Shown piece by piece: positions 1 through 11,437 of a stretch of DNA of 64,000 bases. The position numbers and the translations under genes are program-made. The DNA lies in NCBI GenBank assembly GCA_004352715.1, contig SCFE01000056.1, positions 1,007,649 through 1,071,648 of the forward strand. Direction: 5' to 3'. Below the pieces are notes generated by a model. It was not told where the DNA came from and did not search any database. It saw nothing but the letters and a program-made list of their open reading frames with translations. The stretch comes from Hofstenia miamia. Taxonomy: Eukaryota; Xenacoelomorpha; Acoela. Position 1 is the first letter of the stretch. The number at the start of each line of letters is the position of its first letter.

Positions 1-294
1 GACGGAGCAACCCCGCACACGTCAGCAAAGACAAAAAATTGGTTTTCTGAAAATAATATCCAGTTTTTGCAATGGCCACCAAGTTCTGCTGATCTTTCTC
101 CAATCGAAAACGTGTGGCAGATATTGAAAAATAACGTTGAGAAGAAAAATCCGAAAAATATATCCGATTTAAAAGAAAAAATCCAAGAAAGTCAACACAT
201 CTTGACATCTGAAATGAAGTCCAATTTAATGAAATCAGTTTCAGTTCGTTTGAATGAAGTTATTTCTACAGGAGGAAAACAAATTAAACTTTGA
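1..294 (+). pseudogene. Tc1/mariner transposase, C-terminal fragment
   Basis: The reading frame is open from the first base of the window to a stop at 292-294, so the 5' part lies outside. It begins with D-G-A-T-P-H, the usual context of the second catalytic Asp of Tc1 transposases. It continues to P-I-E-N-V-W, which carries the third catalytic residue (Glu). Thirty-four residues separate the Asp and Glu, as in the DD34E class. The visible part has no frameshift or internal stop, so the parent copy may be intact upstream. In the family this domain cuts and joins DNA at TA sites. No right terminal inverted repeat was identified with confidence after the stop. Confidence 0.85.
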
Positions 295-899
295 TGCTTT
301 TTAATTATAGTTCTTTAATTTATCTTTAAAATCTTACCTTTCTTGAGTTGTTACGTTCAGTAGTTCAAAAGTAATATGCCTTTTTTCTAAGTCTCATTTT
401 TTTTGCAGCCAACTATATAAGAAAGGTATATTGAATAAATAAAAAATAAGAAATTTTTGCATAATCAAATTTACAAACAGAATGACAAATTTGCCTGGCT
501 TAATAAAGCTCGTTTTGTCTCGTTTGATATCCAATAAACTGCTTAAGCTCGTCTCGGCTCAGCCTGTTGACAAGTCTGAATTGAACGTTTTACATTAGAG
601 TACGTATAAGATGCGCAGTTTCAACTCGTCAAATATTTTAGGGGACTTTTCGAGAAAATTACCAAAATAAGAGCTTGAAATATGTTTTTCTCTAATAATA
701 AACATTGAAATGCTATCAACCCCGTGAATATATCCTTCAAAGTAAATTTCATTATATTAGTAAACTTCGTTTAACTTATTTAAGAAAAATCAATGTATTG
801 TAAATTATACGATTATTTTTGCTAATATTACCTATTATATATTTAAGACCTTGTCAATTTTGCTAATTTCTGCACCATTACATTTATATTAAAAATAAC
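295..899. other. Non-coding stretch with a hAT-like patch
   Basis: No gene is recognisable. Around 505-565 there is a G/C-richer patch with repeated GCTCGT and CTCGGCTCAG motifs. It resembles the subterminal motifs of the small hAT-like element at 46324-46609 and may be a relic end of that family. Confidence 0.35.
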
Positions 900-1258
900 T
901 ACCCAATAAACAATAAAACGGTTAGAAGAAGTCTTATTTTGGTATAACACATTGTAAGATGTCTTAACATACGTTTTCTAAACGTGTTATATAACACATT
1001 TCCATACCATTGCTGAATGCTATCCAATGTCCACCAATGACATTGTAAGAAGTCTTCTAAACGTTTTCTCAACGTGTTATATAACACTATTGCCGAATGC
1101 CATATGTTGACCATCATTTCTAAATTTCCTAAAGACATATTCTACACCTGACATAGATGCAATTTCTAAACGTCTTATAAACGTCTTCTAGACGTCTTCT
1201 AAACCATTTTAAGACGTGATATAAGACGTCTTTTAAACGTTTTATTGTTTATTGGGTA
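900..1258. mobile_element. Palindrome-rich MITE
   Basis: A 21-bp perfect terminal inverted repeat starts TACCCAATAAACAATAAAAC at 900-920 and is matched by its complement at 1238-1258. The interior is built from many diverged copies of an ACGTCTTCTAAACGT-like motif. It also holds two copies of the perfect 14-bp palindrome GTGTTATATAACAC, near 980 and 1075. There is no coding capacity; a 79-codon minus-strand frame here is a by-product of the repeats. The layout is that of a non-autonomous DNA transposon. The target duplication is unclear (possibly TA), so the superfamily is not assigned. Confidence 0.75.
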
Positions 1259-1427
1259 CATAAATATGCATGACAATGTTCTCTATATTATATGTCAAAG
1301 ACAATTATTTCAGAAATATTATAATCCAAAGTAGTGCAGCCTTGATCACTCTTCTTGTAATCAAAATCACTCTGTAAAAATTACCAAACATTCATGGAAT
1401 AAATATTCTACAAACTAATATCTAATA

Positions 1428-3327
1428 TAGTGGCGTCAAACCTAGGGACTAGGGGGCTTAAGCCCCCCTGTTTTTTGAAAACTGAAATATTTGCATGTGA
1501 TATTATCAAGATTTTTTATCTGTTTTTATAAACTTTGCCTTCACTTTAGTATATTATGTAATGAATTGCTACGCAAATTTTATTATATTTACTGTACTTT
1601 TAAAAAAACTTCCAGATTACTATGCTAGTAATTCGCAAATGAGGTTTTAGAGCAATAATTTGCTGAAATTTCATATATCAATGCTAACAATAAATACAAT
1701 ACTTCAATAATTTTTTAATAACCAAGTAAAAGAAATTTACAAACTGAAATTTTACTGAAATTTTAAGGTACTTCAGGAAAGCCAGAAAAATCCAATAAAT
1801 GTTGAAAATGTAGTCCCAAAATAATATAAATTTGGCAAAACAAGACATTTTTCACAATCACATCAAGCAAATCTAATACATTCTTTCAAATTTGAAGGAG
1901 GCAGCTAGCAACTCAGTTTTATTCTGAAAGGGAGCCTGCCCTTAAGAGTGAATTGCTAACTGAAAAAGCTAAAACTTCAATCTTGAATAATAACCAAAGT
2001 CGAACCAAAATTATTTTAGCATGTACGAATTTTTAAACTTTTTTGAATTGGGCAACATTTTGATTCATGAAAACTGTTGCAAAATTTCATAGTACTTCAT
2101 TCAAAGCAATTATTTACAAATATTTATTTTCTTTTTTTGACCTTGTCAAAACGTAAAACATGAGTGCAAATTTAGTATAATGATGCAAGCAGATTTCACA
2201 TTGAAAACTACTTCTTTGCAAGAAATTGTTTTTCATGAAACATGATTGGATAAAGAAGCAAACCAATTCTTGTTTGGATTTTGGAGAACATATTATAAAA
2301 TATTATATTTTATGTATTATAAAATTGAAGTTTAAACTGGTTACTAGAAGCTTGAACAGCAAACTATTTTTTAAATATGTAAATGTGCTAGATTAAATTG
2401 ATTCGTTGGTGACTTAAAAAATTTACCATTCTAAAGAAAGCTTTAGCATTTTTTAAGAATGCCTTTTAGCGATCCTCAAAGAGCTTGAAATTGTAAACAT
2501 TTGCACAAAATTGCAATACCTGAGGAATTCGAAAATACACATTCTTTTATGATAAAGTTTCCAATTTCTTAAAATTCATTAAAAGTATTATATTTAATAA
2601 TTAAAGCTCAGATAATCATGATTTTTGAATCCTATGGGATATCAGCTAACCCTTACCATTTTCTTAAACAGTTAGACTGCTCAACCCCAATTAGAGATTG
2701 CCCTGCGCAAAGTCAGTGATCATGGCACCTAAAAAAGCTTTGGCCGAGCATAATTTCAAAACGTAAATGAAAGAAAAGGCATTTCTCTATTGTGTTGCTT
2801 TTCCAGATTTTAAAAAAATTCATGGATTAATCGAAAACAACCTGGCGTCCTTTTGCACATTTTTAAAAAAGTTTCTCCAAGTCTATTAGAAAATTTGCAA
2901 ATCATGAGCCATATTGGCACATTTATTGGTAAATGCGCTCAAACGAATTTTCGAAAATTTATATTAAGGTATATTCCTGTGAGTGAACTGCTTGAAAAGA
3001 TTGATTATTTATTGCTGACAATTTCAATTTTTAAAAAGAGACTAAATACGTTTCACACCTAACATTCAGATAATTCTAAGGATCAGAGCACATGGGAGGA
3101 ACACCGAACATTAACTTTTACTCTTTCCTTATATGTATAGATAGGCCTCCCAAACCAGGTGTGTCAAAGCTATTGACGCCAAAATCATCAGGGTTGAAGA
3201 AATCGAAGCAAGTCATGCCATAGCGGGACAATGATCTAGATAGGATATCTAATTCTTTGCCCATTCTCACATAAAAACACATTTTAAACTTCAAGCCCCC
3301 TGATTTTTAAGGAGTTTGACGCCACTG
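1428..3327. mobile_element. hAT-like non-autonomous element, copy 1
   Basis: The ends are TAGTGGCGTCAAAC at 1428 and GTTTGACGCCACTG ending at 3327, a clear inverted pair. The flanks ATCTAATA (1420-1427) and CTCTAATA (3328-3335) match at 7 of 8 bases, as expected for an 8-bp hAT target duplication. A G/C run (GGGGGCTTAAGCCCCCC) lies just inside the left end. A related shorter copy lies at 58914-60284 and an eroded one at about 31500-32400. No transposase could be read; a 69-codon plus-strand frame at 2853-3062 resembles nothing I recognise. Confidence 0.8.
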
Positions 3328-3335
3328 CTCTAATA

Positions 3336-3769
3336 TCATGCTTTCTAAACATGATGTAGTATGTATAATACGACTTTTCATTTATTAGCTATAATGAAAA
3401 ATACTGTTTAGAACTTGGTGGCCTTTCTATTTAGAGTCAAAAACATGATGAGTGGGTTGCATAGCCAAACACCATTACCCCCAGCAAACCTGGGTTTTGC
3501 TGTATTTAGGTCTGTTAGTCATCTCACCATGTTGACACTAAAATAAATTTTGTGTTTTCAATACAACAACATAAACATAAAATGTACCATTTTTTATTTC
3601 TTCGATGGCTATGCGAAGAAACAATAGTAGTTCTCAAATGCATATTTGCAAAATTTTAAAGCTAAGAAAATTCTATGAATCAATGGTTAAAACTTGTGAA
3701 TGAATATTGCGCTTATCATTGTTTCTGTAGTCTTAAATGCAATGGGAAATGTCTAGAGTGTTTAGTTTT
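3336..3769. other. Non-coding stretch
   Basis: AT-rich sequence between two hAT-like elements. I see no gene or structured repeat in it. Confidence 0.4.
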
Positions 3770-3777
3770 ACATCTTT

Positions 3778-5645
3778 TAGAGTTGGAACTGGGTTGGGCT
3801 TAAAGTTGGTTCGGGCTGGGACGGGATTCGCCTTGCATTGGACTGGATTTTCAACATAGACATTTGGGCTGGGCCAGGCTTGGGCTTAATGTATTAATTA
3901 GTATTTGAAATACAAAAAAATTCACTTGAAAACTTAAACTTTCCAAATGAGGAAAAAATATTCTCTTTAAATTTAATCAGCCTTGCATTGTTGGCTGGTG
4001 CAATACTCTAACATCGAAATTTTGTCTGCTACAAGCAAAGATTGTTTCTAAAAACTGCCACTTACTTTGTGCTGATGTAAGTTGATGTAAGTTGGCAGAG
4101 AATTTTATTAATTAAATATACAAGAATTTATATGTTCTCTAAATGTTAAAAAGTACGATTGCAATCCTGGTAGTAATTTGCTTTGGCAATACTTATATTA
4201 CTAAATTAGTGATGGTGGTATAAAGAACTTATGAAACGTGACATATATAATAGCTTGGCGATATTGGCGATAGGGTATAGTACTCAGCAGGGGGTTGTAA
4301 TCTTTTAAAGAGGGTTTCTTGAAAAAATAGTATTACACTTCAATAGCTATGTATTCGTTTGTTTGTGCACATTGATATTCTATGCATGATATATACAATA
4401 TATACAAATATAGATACAAAATGTATAAACTACAAACTAAGCTACAAAATAATTAATTTAAGCAATTAAAAACAACACTATTTACAAATTAAAAGAATTA
4501 AAATTTGCTGGATTTAATACTTTGCCAAACATTTAATTTTTTGGATGATCCCAGCAAATACTGTTCAGCAAGAAGACTTTGTTTCAACAAGCGTTTAAAG
4601 GACTATTATTATAATAATGACTCTAAATATCAATTTTTCCCCTTCTGGCCTTCAGGCCACCTGAGTATGCTTAGCGCCTTTTTGCAAGAATACATTTAAA
4701 ATTTATAAACAAAATACAAGCATATTATTTATAGTATTACCTTTTATTTAAAATGATATGTTGCTTAGATATTCAGGAAAGTATTGTTTTCCTTAAAACA
4801 TTACAGAAATTGTTGTAGTAAAAAGATTTTAAATGAAATTTGTGTAAGAACTTGACAAAATTTTTCTTGGAACTCCAGTAGTTTTATAGAATGTGTAAAT
4901 GTTTGGATAAAAAGAGTAGCAGAATATAAATGCTCTTGTTGTTTTTCCCCTTTCTTAAGCTTCCCTACATGCAAACGGCTAATTCCAATAATCGATTTCT
5001 GTGCAAAATTGGCAATTAATTTTTGCCATGCCCAGGTAATAGTAAAATATCTGGAGATTAAACATATTGATAAATCGTTGTCAGCTATGCCAACAATCGC
5101 CATTATCTCATTTAACATTACAATACTATGACTGGAAACATTTTTATGTTTTACATAAAAGTCTAAGCAAAAGATTAAAATGTAAGCAGTTTTATTTAAA
5201 AAAGACGAGACACATCTCGTTTAAATTCTGCAGTCTGATTTTTTCGATTTTGATATTTTGTGAGATGAAAGCGTTTAATAATTTTAAGAAGAAACCAACC
5301 AACAAAAAGTTAAAACATGTTCTAAGCAAATTTAAGGTTAATCTACACGCAATTTGAATTTCAGGATATTTGAATTAGCATTGTTGGTGGACTAAAAGCG
5401 GATATGCACCTATGCACAGATAAATTCATACGTTATGCAAATTATCCAATCAAATTCATACTGTAGTGCTTATGGGTGTCTATGAGGCAAAAGACACCAC
5501 AGTGGAGTGAAAGAAAAATAATTTCGACCATGCGGGGCTTGGGCTAAATAATTGGTATATTGAAATGGGCCGGGTGGGCTTGGGCGTAAGCTGTATTAGG
5601 CTTTGCCGGGCTTGGACCTAAAAAATCAGGTAAATTCCAACTCTG
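3778..5645. mobile_element. hAT-like element with GGGCTTGGGC subterminal repeats
   Basis: The element starts TAGAGTTGGAA and ends TTCCAACTCTG. It is flanked by a perfect 8-bp duplication ACATCTTT (3770-3777 and 5646-5653). Both subterminal zones are full of GGGCTGGGC/GCTTGGGCT repeats (3790-3895 and 5530-5630), set in an otherwise AT-rich interior. Subterminal arrays of this kind are common transposase-binding regions in hAT elements. The interior has no recognisable transposase; small frames at 4505-4699 (+) and 4801-5118 (-) are not assignable. It is most likely a non-autonomous copy. Confidence 0.85.
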
Positions 5646-5653
5646 ACATCTTT

Positions 5654-6575
5654 TGCTAATGACCTAAGACATCACACCGAGTTTCGAATAATTTAGAATA
5701 ATAATTTCCATTAATACATTTTGAATATCAGAATTTAACTTTCGTTCCACTCTTCAGCCTGAATTAGAAATTCTACGAGCAATCTAAGTTTATGAATCCC
5801 AACAACAATAAAGTTTTCCGTTTTTCAAATATTGAATAATATGTATAGAGACATTGAAAAAAATAGTTTTTTGAATTAGTTCTAAAATGAATAACGGTAC
5901 ATATGAATTTAATAAGCTTTTCAGTCACTCGAAATATGCATACCCTGATAATCCATCAGGTCACACTTAAAGTATTGAAGTATAGTTGCACTCTTATTAC
6001 TCAAATCATTCTATCTTTTGGAATGAATAATAAAATATAAAAGTCTTTGTTAAAATTTATAACCGAATTAATAAAAATTCTTACAAAATATGCGATAGCC
6101 TAAAGCATGAATTAGAGCATTAAATTCAAATTATATTTATCACTTAAATTCCACGGAATGTTTACAAATTCGTCCAAGCAATCGCGTGCAAAAAGACATA
6201 AAAACCAAACTGGGGATTACACTTATCAAGAAAATTTAGTGAGACTCAAAATTACAGAATCTTGATAAACATCCTTTGTCCCTAAATGAAACTTACTTTT
6301 GTCAACAATCTCACCTAAGTCTGTGAACAATAACACTTTAAAATTCTTCTATTTTTTCTGAAGTGATTATTACTTGCAATTTTACAAGCGGAATATTTTA
6401 AATTGTATTTCAAATTAAGTTATACACTAAGGCTCCTAGCATTGCAAATGATCCCATTGATGGAATTTCATTCATGCACCCCGTGACCTCCGACTTTGTG
6501 TAAGGGTTCGGCATATCTCTGCACATATTAAGAAACAATCAAAGTTTTTGTTATTTCCATGGGTTCAAAACCATA
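5654..6575. other. Non-coding stretch
   Basis: AT-rich DNA between the hAT-like element and the tandem duplication. No gene, RNA or repeat structure was recognised. Confidence 0.4.
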
Positions 6576-6910
6576 TAAATACGTTAAGTATAGAGACAAT
6601 TTAAATCATTTTTGAAAGTTCGAAATTTTCTAGAAAAATAGTTAATCTTTCCAACTACTTCAGCCACAGCTAGGGGAGTAGTCCTAAAATTTGCAGTGGA
6701 TATGCGCTAAGTGCCCATGCAAAAACAGCGCGTACGACACATTTGCTAAAGACCCAAAATTAATATGGTATAATTGGGCTCACTTGACGATTGTTAAACA
6801 TACATTGTACACCAGACAGAATTTTGATTTCCACCTCACCCAAGCCATGAAATTTTTCGTGGGAAATTTAATTGAGCTCACAGATCATCACAGCACAAAT
6901 CATATGCATG

Positions 6911-7460
6911 TACAGCCTTGTGCATAATAGTTCGGACTAATGTTTTTCAAATTAACGTTGTTTTCTTCGTTGTTATTGGTACTTTGAAAGTGTAAATGCT
7001 TAATTTCAGAATGAGCCTGTTAGCATTTAGGTTTAAGCTTAACATTTGTGACACTTGCTGAGAACTTATATTATTATTCACCGCAAAATGCGTTGTAAAA
7101 CTATTTACTTTGAAATACGAAAAATTGTAGATCCAAAATTCCTGGAAAAAATTCCACAGCAAAAAATTTGCAAATTTCTTCAATTATCAAATGAAGCAGC
7201 ATCTTTAATTATTTCACATTATAAGAGAACCGGTCAAATTTGGCCATTAGCAAAACCAGAGCATTTTTCTAAACCAACGGGCTGTTTCCAAGCAAATTTA
7301 GTTCATCTTTTCAAAGTTTGCCCGTGTTTGAGGTCGAAGCAGTGGAAAGTAGATGGACATTTTGTGCATGAATCCACAATTTACTGAATTTTAAATAAAT
7401 ATGGTTACTTAAATTTTGAATTATTTAATTATTCCGAACTATTTTATGCACAAGACTGTA
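6911..7460. mobile_element. Tc1-like deletion derivative (first copy)
   Basis: Terminal inverted repeats of about 25 bp begin CAGCCTTGTGCAT at 6913 and end ATGCACAAGACTG at 7458, with a 2-base indel between the arms. TA lies on both sides, the Tc1/mariner target. The roughly 550-bp element contains only the N-terminal helix-turn-helix part of a transposase (7088-7387). The catalytic domain is absent, so it cannot move itself. Confidence 0.75.
7088..7387 (+). pseudogene. Tc1-like transposase N-terminal HTH remnant
   Basis: The frame runs from ATG at 7088 to TGA at 7385-7387, about 99 codons. The segment I-C-K-F-L-Q-L-S-N-E-A-A-S-L-I-I-S-H-Y-K resembles the second helix pair of a Tc1 DNA-binding domain, which usually ends in a K-R-T/S-G-x-x signature (here K-R-T-G-Q-I). 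Nothing catalytic follows. It is inferred to be the leftover 5' end of a transposase gene inside a deletion derivative. It could still make a DNA-binding fragment if transcribed, but nothing here shows that. Confidence 0.5.
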
Positions 7461-8763
7461 TATGTATTCTAAAATTATGGAAATAGTCCGAAAACAATTT
7501 ACCAAATCCGCCTGTTCCATTTCAGTTAATGTCAATTCTGTGATGCTTATCAAAAATATTTCCTAAATTTTTCAGTTTGTAAGACAAAATTTGGGTATCC
7601 GAGAAATTTGCAATGAGATGTACACACTGAAATTATAAACTTAGACTTAATTTTAGACGAGTATATGATATGTAAATTTTAAAATGTAGATATTATTTTT
7701 CAACACATTAGGTGCAATGTTGAGTAATAGTAAGTAATTTTTGAAATATATGCACACTTGTTTTAATTTATTATCACTTAATGCAGTGTTATGAAAATTT
7801 ACCTCAGAAAGGAATTTTTCTTTTGAATAACTTCTTATCAATTACGATACTAGTGTTGGTTTAAAAAAAGAAAGCGCGGTTTTGATGTGCAAGAAAACCG
7901 AAATCGAACAATTTTTTTGAAAACCGCCTCCAATTAAATTTTAGGAATGTTACGGTATCACATAAATTTATTTATATTGCTTATATTTATAATAATGTAT
8001 TGTAAAATCCAAAATATTAGTAACACTCATCAGCTGACAGTAGTTGCAGGAATAGTGTATCGGTTTATGTTTATATTAAAATTTTATCACTACTATGTTC
8101 CCAAAATTCCTTCAATTTAAAACAATGCATTGTGAAATTTTTATTAAATTATAATATATAAATATGAATTCTCAAAATAATTTATTCATCAAAGTTGTAC
8201 TAATTCTAAGTGCATCAACTAATGATTTTTAACTTTTAAATTATTCGAAAATTTGGTCAATTAAAAAATGTTCATTCAAATTTATCGGTACTCTCTCAAT
8301 GATAAAATAATTCTTGTCATAATTGTGTGTTCACATTGCATCCAATTCAACAAGATGTAATTAAAGCTATACATACATGAAACTGTTGAACTCTAGTACT
8401 GCATAAACACTTTTTATCACAATATTCNTAAATACGTTAAGTATAGAGACAATTTAAATCATTTTTGAAAGTTCGAAATTTTCTAGAAAAATAGTTAATC
8501 TTTCCAACTACTTCAGCCACAGCTAGGGGAGTAGTCCTAAAATTTGCAGTGGATATGCGCTAAGTGCCCATGCAAAAACAGCGCGTACGACACATTTGCT
8601 AAAGACCCAAAATTAATATGGTATAATTGGGCTCACTTGACGATTGTTAAACATACATTGTACACCAGACAGAATTTTGATTTCCACCTCACCCAAGCCA
8701 TGAAATTTTTCGTGGGAAATTTAATTGAGCTCACAGATCATCACAGCACAAATCATATGCATG

Positions 8764-9313
8764 TACAGCCTTGTGCATAATAGTTCGGACTAATGTTTTT
8801 CAAATTAACGTTGTTTTCTTCGTTGTTATTGGTACTTTGAAAGTGTAAATGCTTAATTTCAGAATGAGCCTGTTAGCATTTAGGTTTAAGCTTAACATTT
8901 GTGACACTTGCTGAGAACTTATATTATTATTCACCGCAAAATGCGTTGTAAAACTATTTACTTTGAAATACGAAAAATTGTAGATCCAAAATTCCTGGAA
9001 AAAATTCCACAGCAAAAAATTTGCAAATTTCTTCAATTATCAAATGAAGCAGCATCTTTAATTATTTCACATTATAAGAGAACCGGTCAAATTTGGCCAT
9101 TAGCAAAACCAGAGCATTTTTCTAAACCAACGGGCTGTTTCCAAGCAAATTTAGTTCATCTTTTCAAAGTTTGCCCGTGTTTGAGGTCGAAGCAGTGGAA
9201 AGTAGATGGACATTTTGTGCATGAATCCACAATTTACTGAATTTTAAATAAATATGGTTACTTAAATTTTGAATTATTTAATTATTCCGAACTATTTTAT
9301 GCACAAGACTGTA
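8764..9313. mobile_element. Tc1-like deletion derivative (second copy)
   Basis: The same element as 6911-7460, carried in the second unit of the tandem duplication, with the same inverted repeats and TA flanks. Confidence 0.75.
8941..9240 (+). pseudogene. Tc1-like transposase HTH remnant (second copy)
   Basis: Identical in translation to 7088-7387. The frame is intact, but it holds only the N-terminal DNA-binding part. Confidence 0.5.
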
Positions 9314-10317
9314 TATGTATTCTAAAATTATGGAAATAGTCCGAAAACAATTTACCAAATCCGCCTGTTCCATTTCAGTTAATGTCAATTCTGTGATGCT
9401 TATCAAAAATATTTCCTAAATTTTTCAGTTTGTAAGACAAAATTTGGGTATCCGAGAAATTTGTAATGAGATGTACACACTGAAATTATAAACTTAGACT
9501 TAATTTTAGACGAGTATATGATATGTAAATTTTAAAATGTAGATATTATTTTTCAACACATTAGGTGCAATGTTGAGTAATAGTAAGTAATTTTTGAAAT
9601 ATATGCACACTTGTTTTAATTTATTATCACTTAATGCAGTGTTATGAAAATTTACCTCAGAAAGGAATTTTTCTTTTGAATAACTTCTTATCAATTACGA
9701 TACTAGTGTTGGTTTAAAAAAAGAAAGCGCGGTTTTGATGTGCAAGAAAACCGAAATCGAACAATTTTTTTGAAAACCGCCTCCAATTAAATTTTAGGAA
9801 TGTTACGGTATCACATAAATTTATTTATATTGCTTATATTTATAATAATGTATTGTAAAATCCAAAATATTAGTAACACTCATCAGCTGACAGTAGTTGC
9901 AGGAATAGTGTATCGGTTTATGTTTATATTAAAATTTTATCACTACTATGTTCCCAAAATTCCTTCAATTTAAAACAATGCATTGTGAAATTTTTATTAA
10001 ATTATAATATATAAATATGAATTCTCAAAATAATTTATTCATCAAAGTTGTACTAATTCTAAGTGCATCAACTAATGATTTTTAACTTTTAAATTATTCG
10101 AAAATTTGGTCAATTAAAAAATGTTCATTCAAATTTATCGGTACTCTCTCAATGATAAAATAATTCTTGTCATAATTGTGTGTTCACATTGCATCCAATT
10201 CAACAAGATGTAATTAAAGCTATACATACATGAAACTGTTGAACTCTAGTACTGCATAAACACTTTTTATCACAATATTCTTTACAGAATACTGATACCA
10301 GCAAATAAAATGTGAAA

Positions 10318-11437
10318 TGTATTTCTTTATTAATGGCTTACAATAACAAATTATAAAATTAGATTCTTCTTTAATTTCAGACGATAGTTTGTTCCGTAGA
10401 TCTATACACTAATTGATAAAACAGTTCTTTATGATTCTTTTTCTAAATTTAAATTTTCAATAGCACTTAGTTCTAACATGGAGTTTTGATGAAATATCTT
10501 TGTTTGATCAAATTTTGAAAAAAATTGATTGTAGTTTTTGTAGATAGACTAATGAAAAAGATTGTAAATTTTTCTGATATTTTTTGATTGCTTTTTGACA
10601 CATGATAGCTAAACTCCAATTCAACATTCTTTCTAACTTATTTTTTGGTCGCTTAGGTAAGTTCGTCAACAGATCTGATGAATATAAATACTGAGGCAAA
10701 ATATGCGATTTCAAAATCATTATTTTCCATTTAATTGGTATAAAGCTTTGTAACTTACAGAGTGCTTTGATCCCTTTAGCCACGTTTTTCATTATTTTAT
10801 TAATATGTTCTTTAAATATAAATTTATTATCAAAAATAATACCTAGATATACAATTTTATTTTGTTCTTCAATGGTGTCAAGTGTTTACTTGTAAGTTTA
10901 GTTTTTCATTATTTGATTTGCTTAGTACCATGAACTTTGTTTTTTCAATACTTTGCTTTATTTTATTCTTATCAAAATATAAGATACATATAGCTCTGTC
11001 TAATGCATTGTGTAAATCTTCGTATTTGGTTCTATGTAATAAAGTATCATCAGGATACTGTATGCATTTTATTTTATTATCAAATTTGATGTCATTTACA
11101 TATATGTTAAATTACAAGGGTCCTAGTACTGAACCTTGTGAGATTCCATGGTTAATTATCATTGAATAACATGTTATGTTTTCAATTTTTACGTATTGCT
11201 GTTTGTTATTTAAATACGATCCAATTAAATTTATTACTGATTTCTCAAAAATATATATTTGTTGTATTTTATTTATTAGGATATTATGATCAATTGAATT
11301 AAATGTCTTTGATAAATCTAGCAATAAAATGAATACACTTTGGTCTTTGTCAATATATTTTCTCCGATCATGTAAGACATGAATTAAAGCATCATTTGTT
11401 GATAAATAATTTCGAAAAGAATAAAAACTATCTATAA
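10318..11437 (-). pseudogene. Non-LTR retrotransposon copy 1, reverse transcriptase 3' half
   Basis: Read on the minus strand, 11437 to 10793 encodes a LINE-type reverse transcriptase core. A segment S-T-N-D-A-L-I-H-V-L-H-D is followed by L-D-L-S-K-T-F-N-S-I-D-H-N-I-L, then the G-x-S-Q-G-S-V-L-G-P-L motif. The active-site box reads Y-P-D-D (11046-11057) instead of Y-A-D-D. A TAA stop at 11112-11114 directly follows G-P-L. The thumb-like region I-P-I-K-W-K-I-M-I-L-K lies in 10508-10792. The 3' end is near 10318. The copy is 5'-truncated and dead. The motif style is that of the CR1/Jockey/L2 side of the non-LTR tree; the clade is not settled. Confidence 0.85.

Larger units (their letters stand above)
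6576..8428. repeat. 1853-bp tandem duplication, first unit
   Basis: This unit is repeated head-to-tail at 8429-10280 with an offset of exactly 1853. The only internal difference noticed is 7611 C versus 9464 T. A single N at 8428 marks the junction. Such near-identity with an N at the join fits either a very recent tandem duplication or an assembly artefact in which two versions of one locus were placed in series. The unit carries the Tc1-type deletion derivative at 6911-7460. Confidence 0.95.
8429..10280. repeat. 1853-bp tandem duplication, second unit
   Basis: Near-identical to 6576-8428. It ends at 10280, where copy 1 meets the N at 8428. After 10280 the sequence is unique. Confidence 0.95.

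Noticed and set aside
899-1138. 79-codon minus-strand frame
   Set aside because: It lies wholly inside a palindromic MITE and its protein simply repeats the DNA motif.
3778-5645. Transposase gene inside the GGGCTTGGGC element
   Set aside because: I looked on both strands for hATC or catalytic motifs and found none; the frames at 4505 and 4801 are not supported.
10882-11169. Plus-strand frame of 95 codons, and the similar one at 15485-15868
   Set aside because: They are antisense to the reverse transcriptase core; the minus strand carries the real RT motifs.
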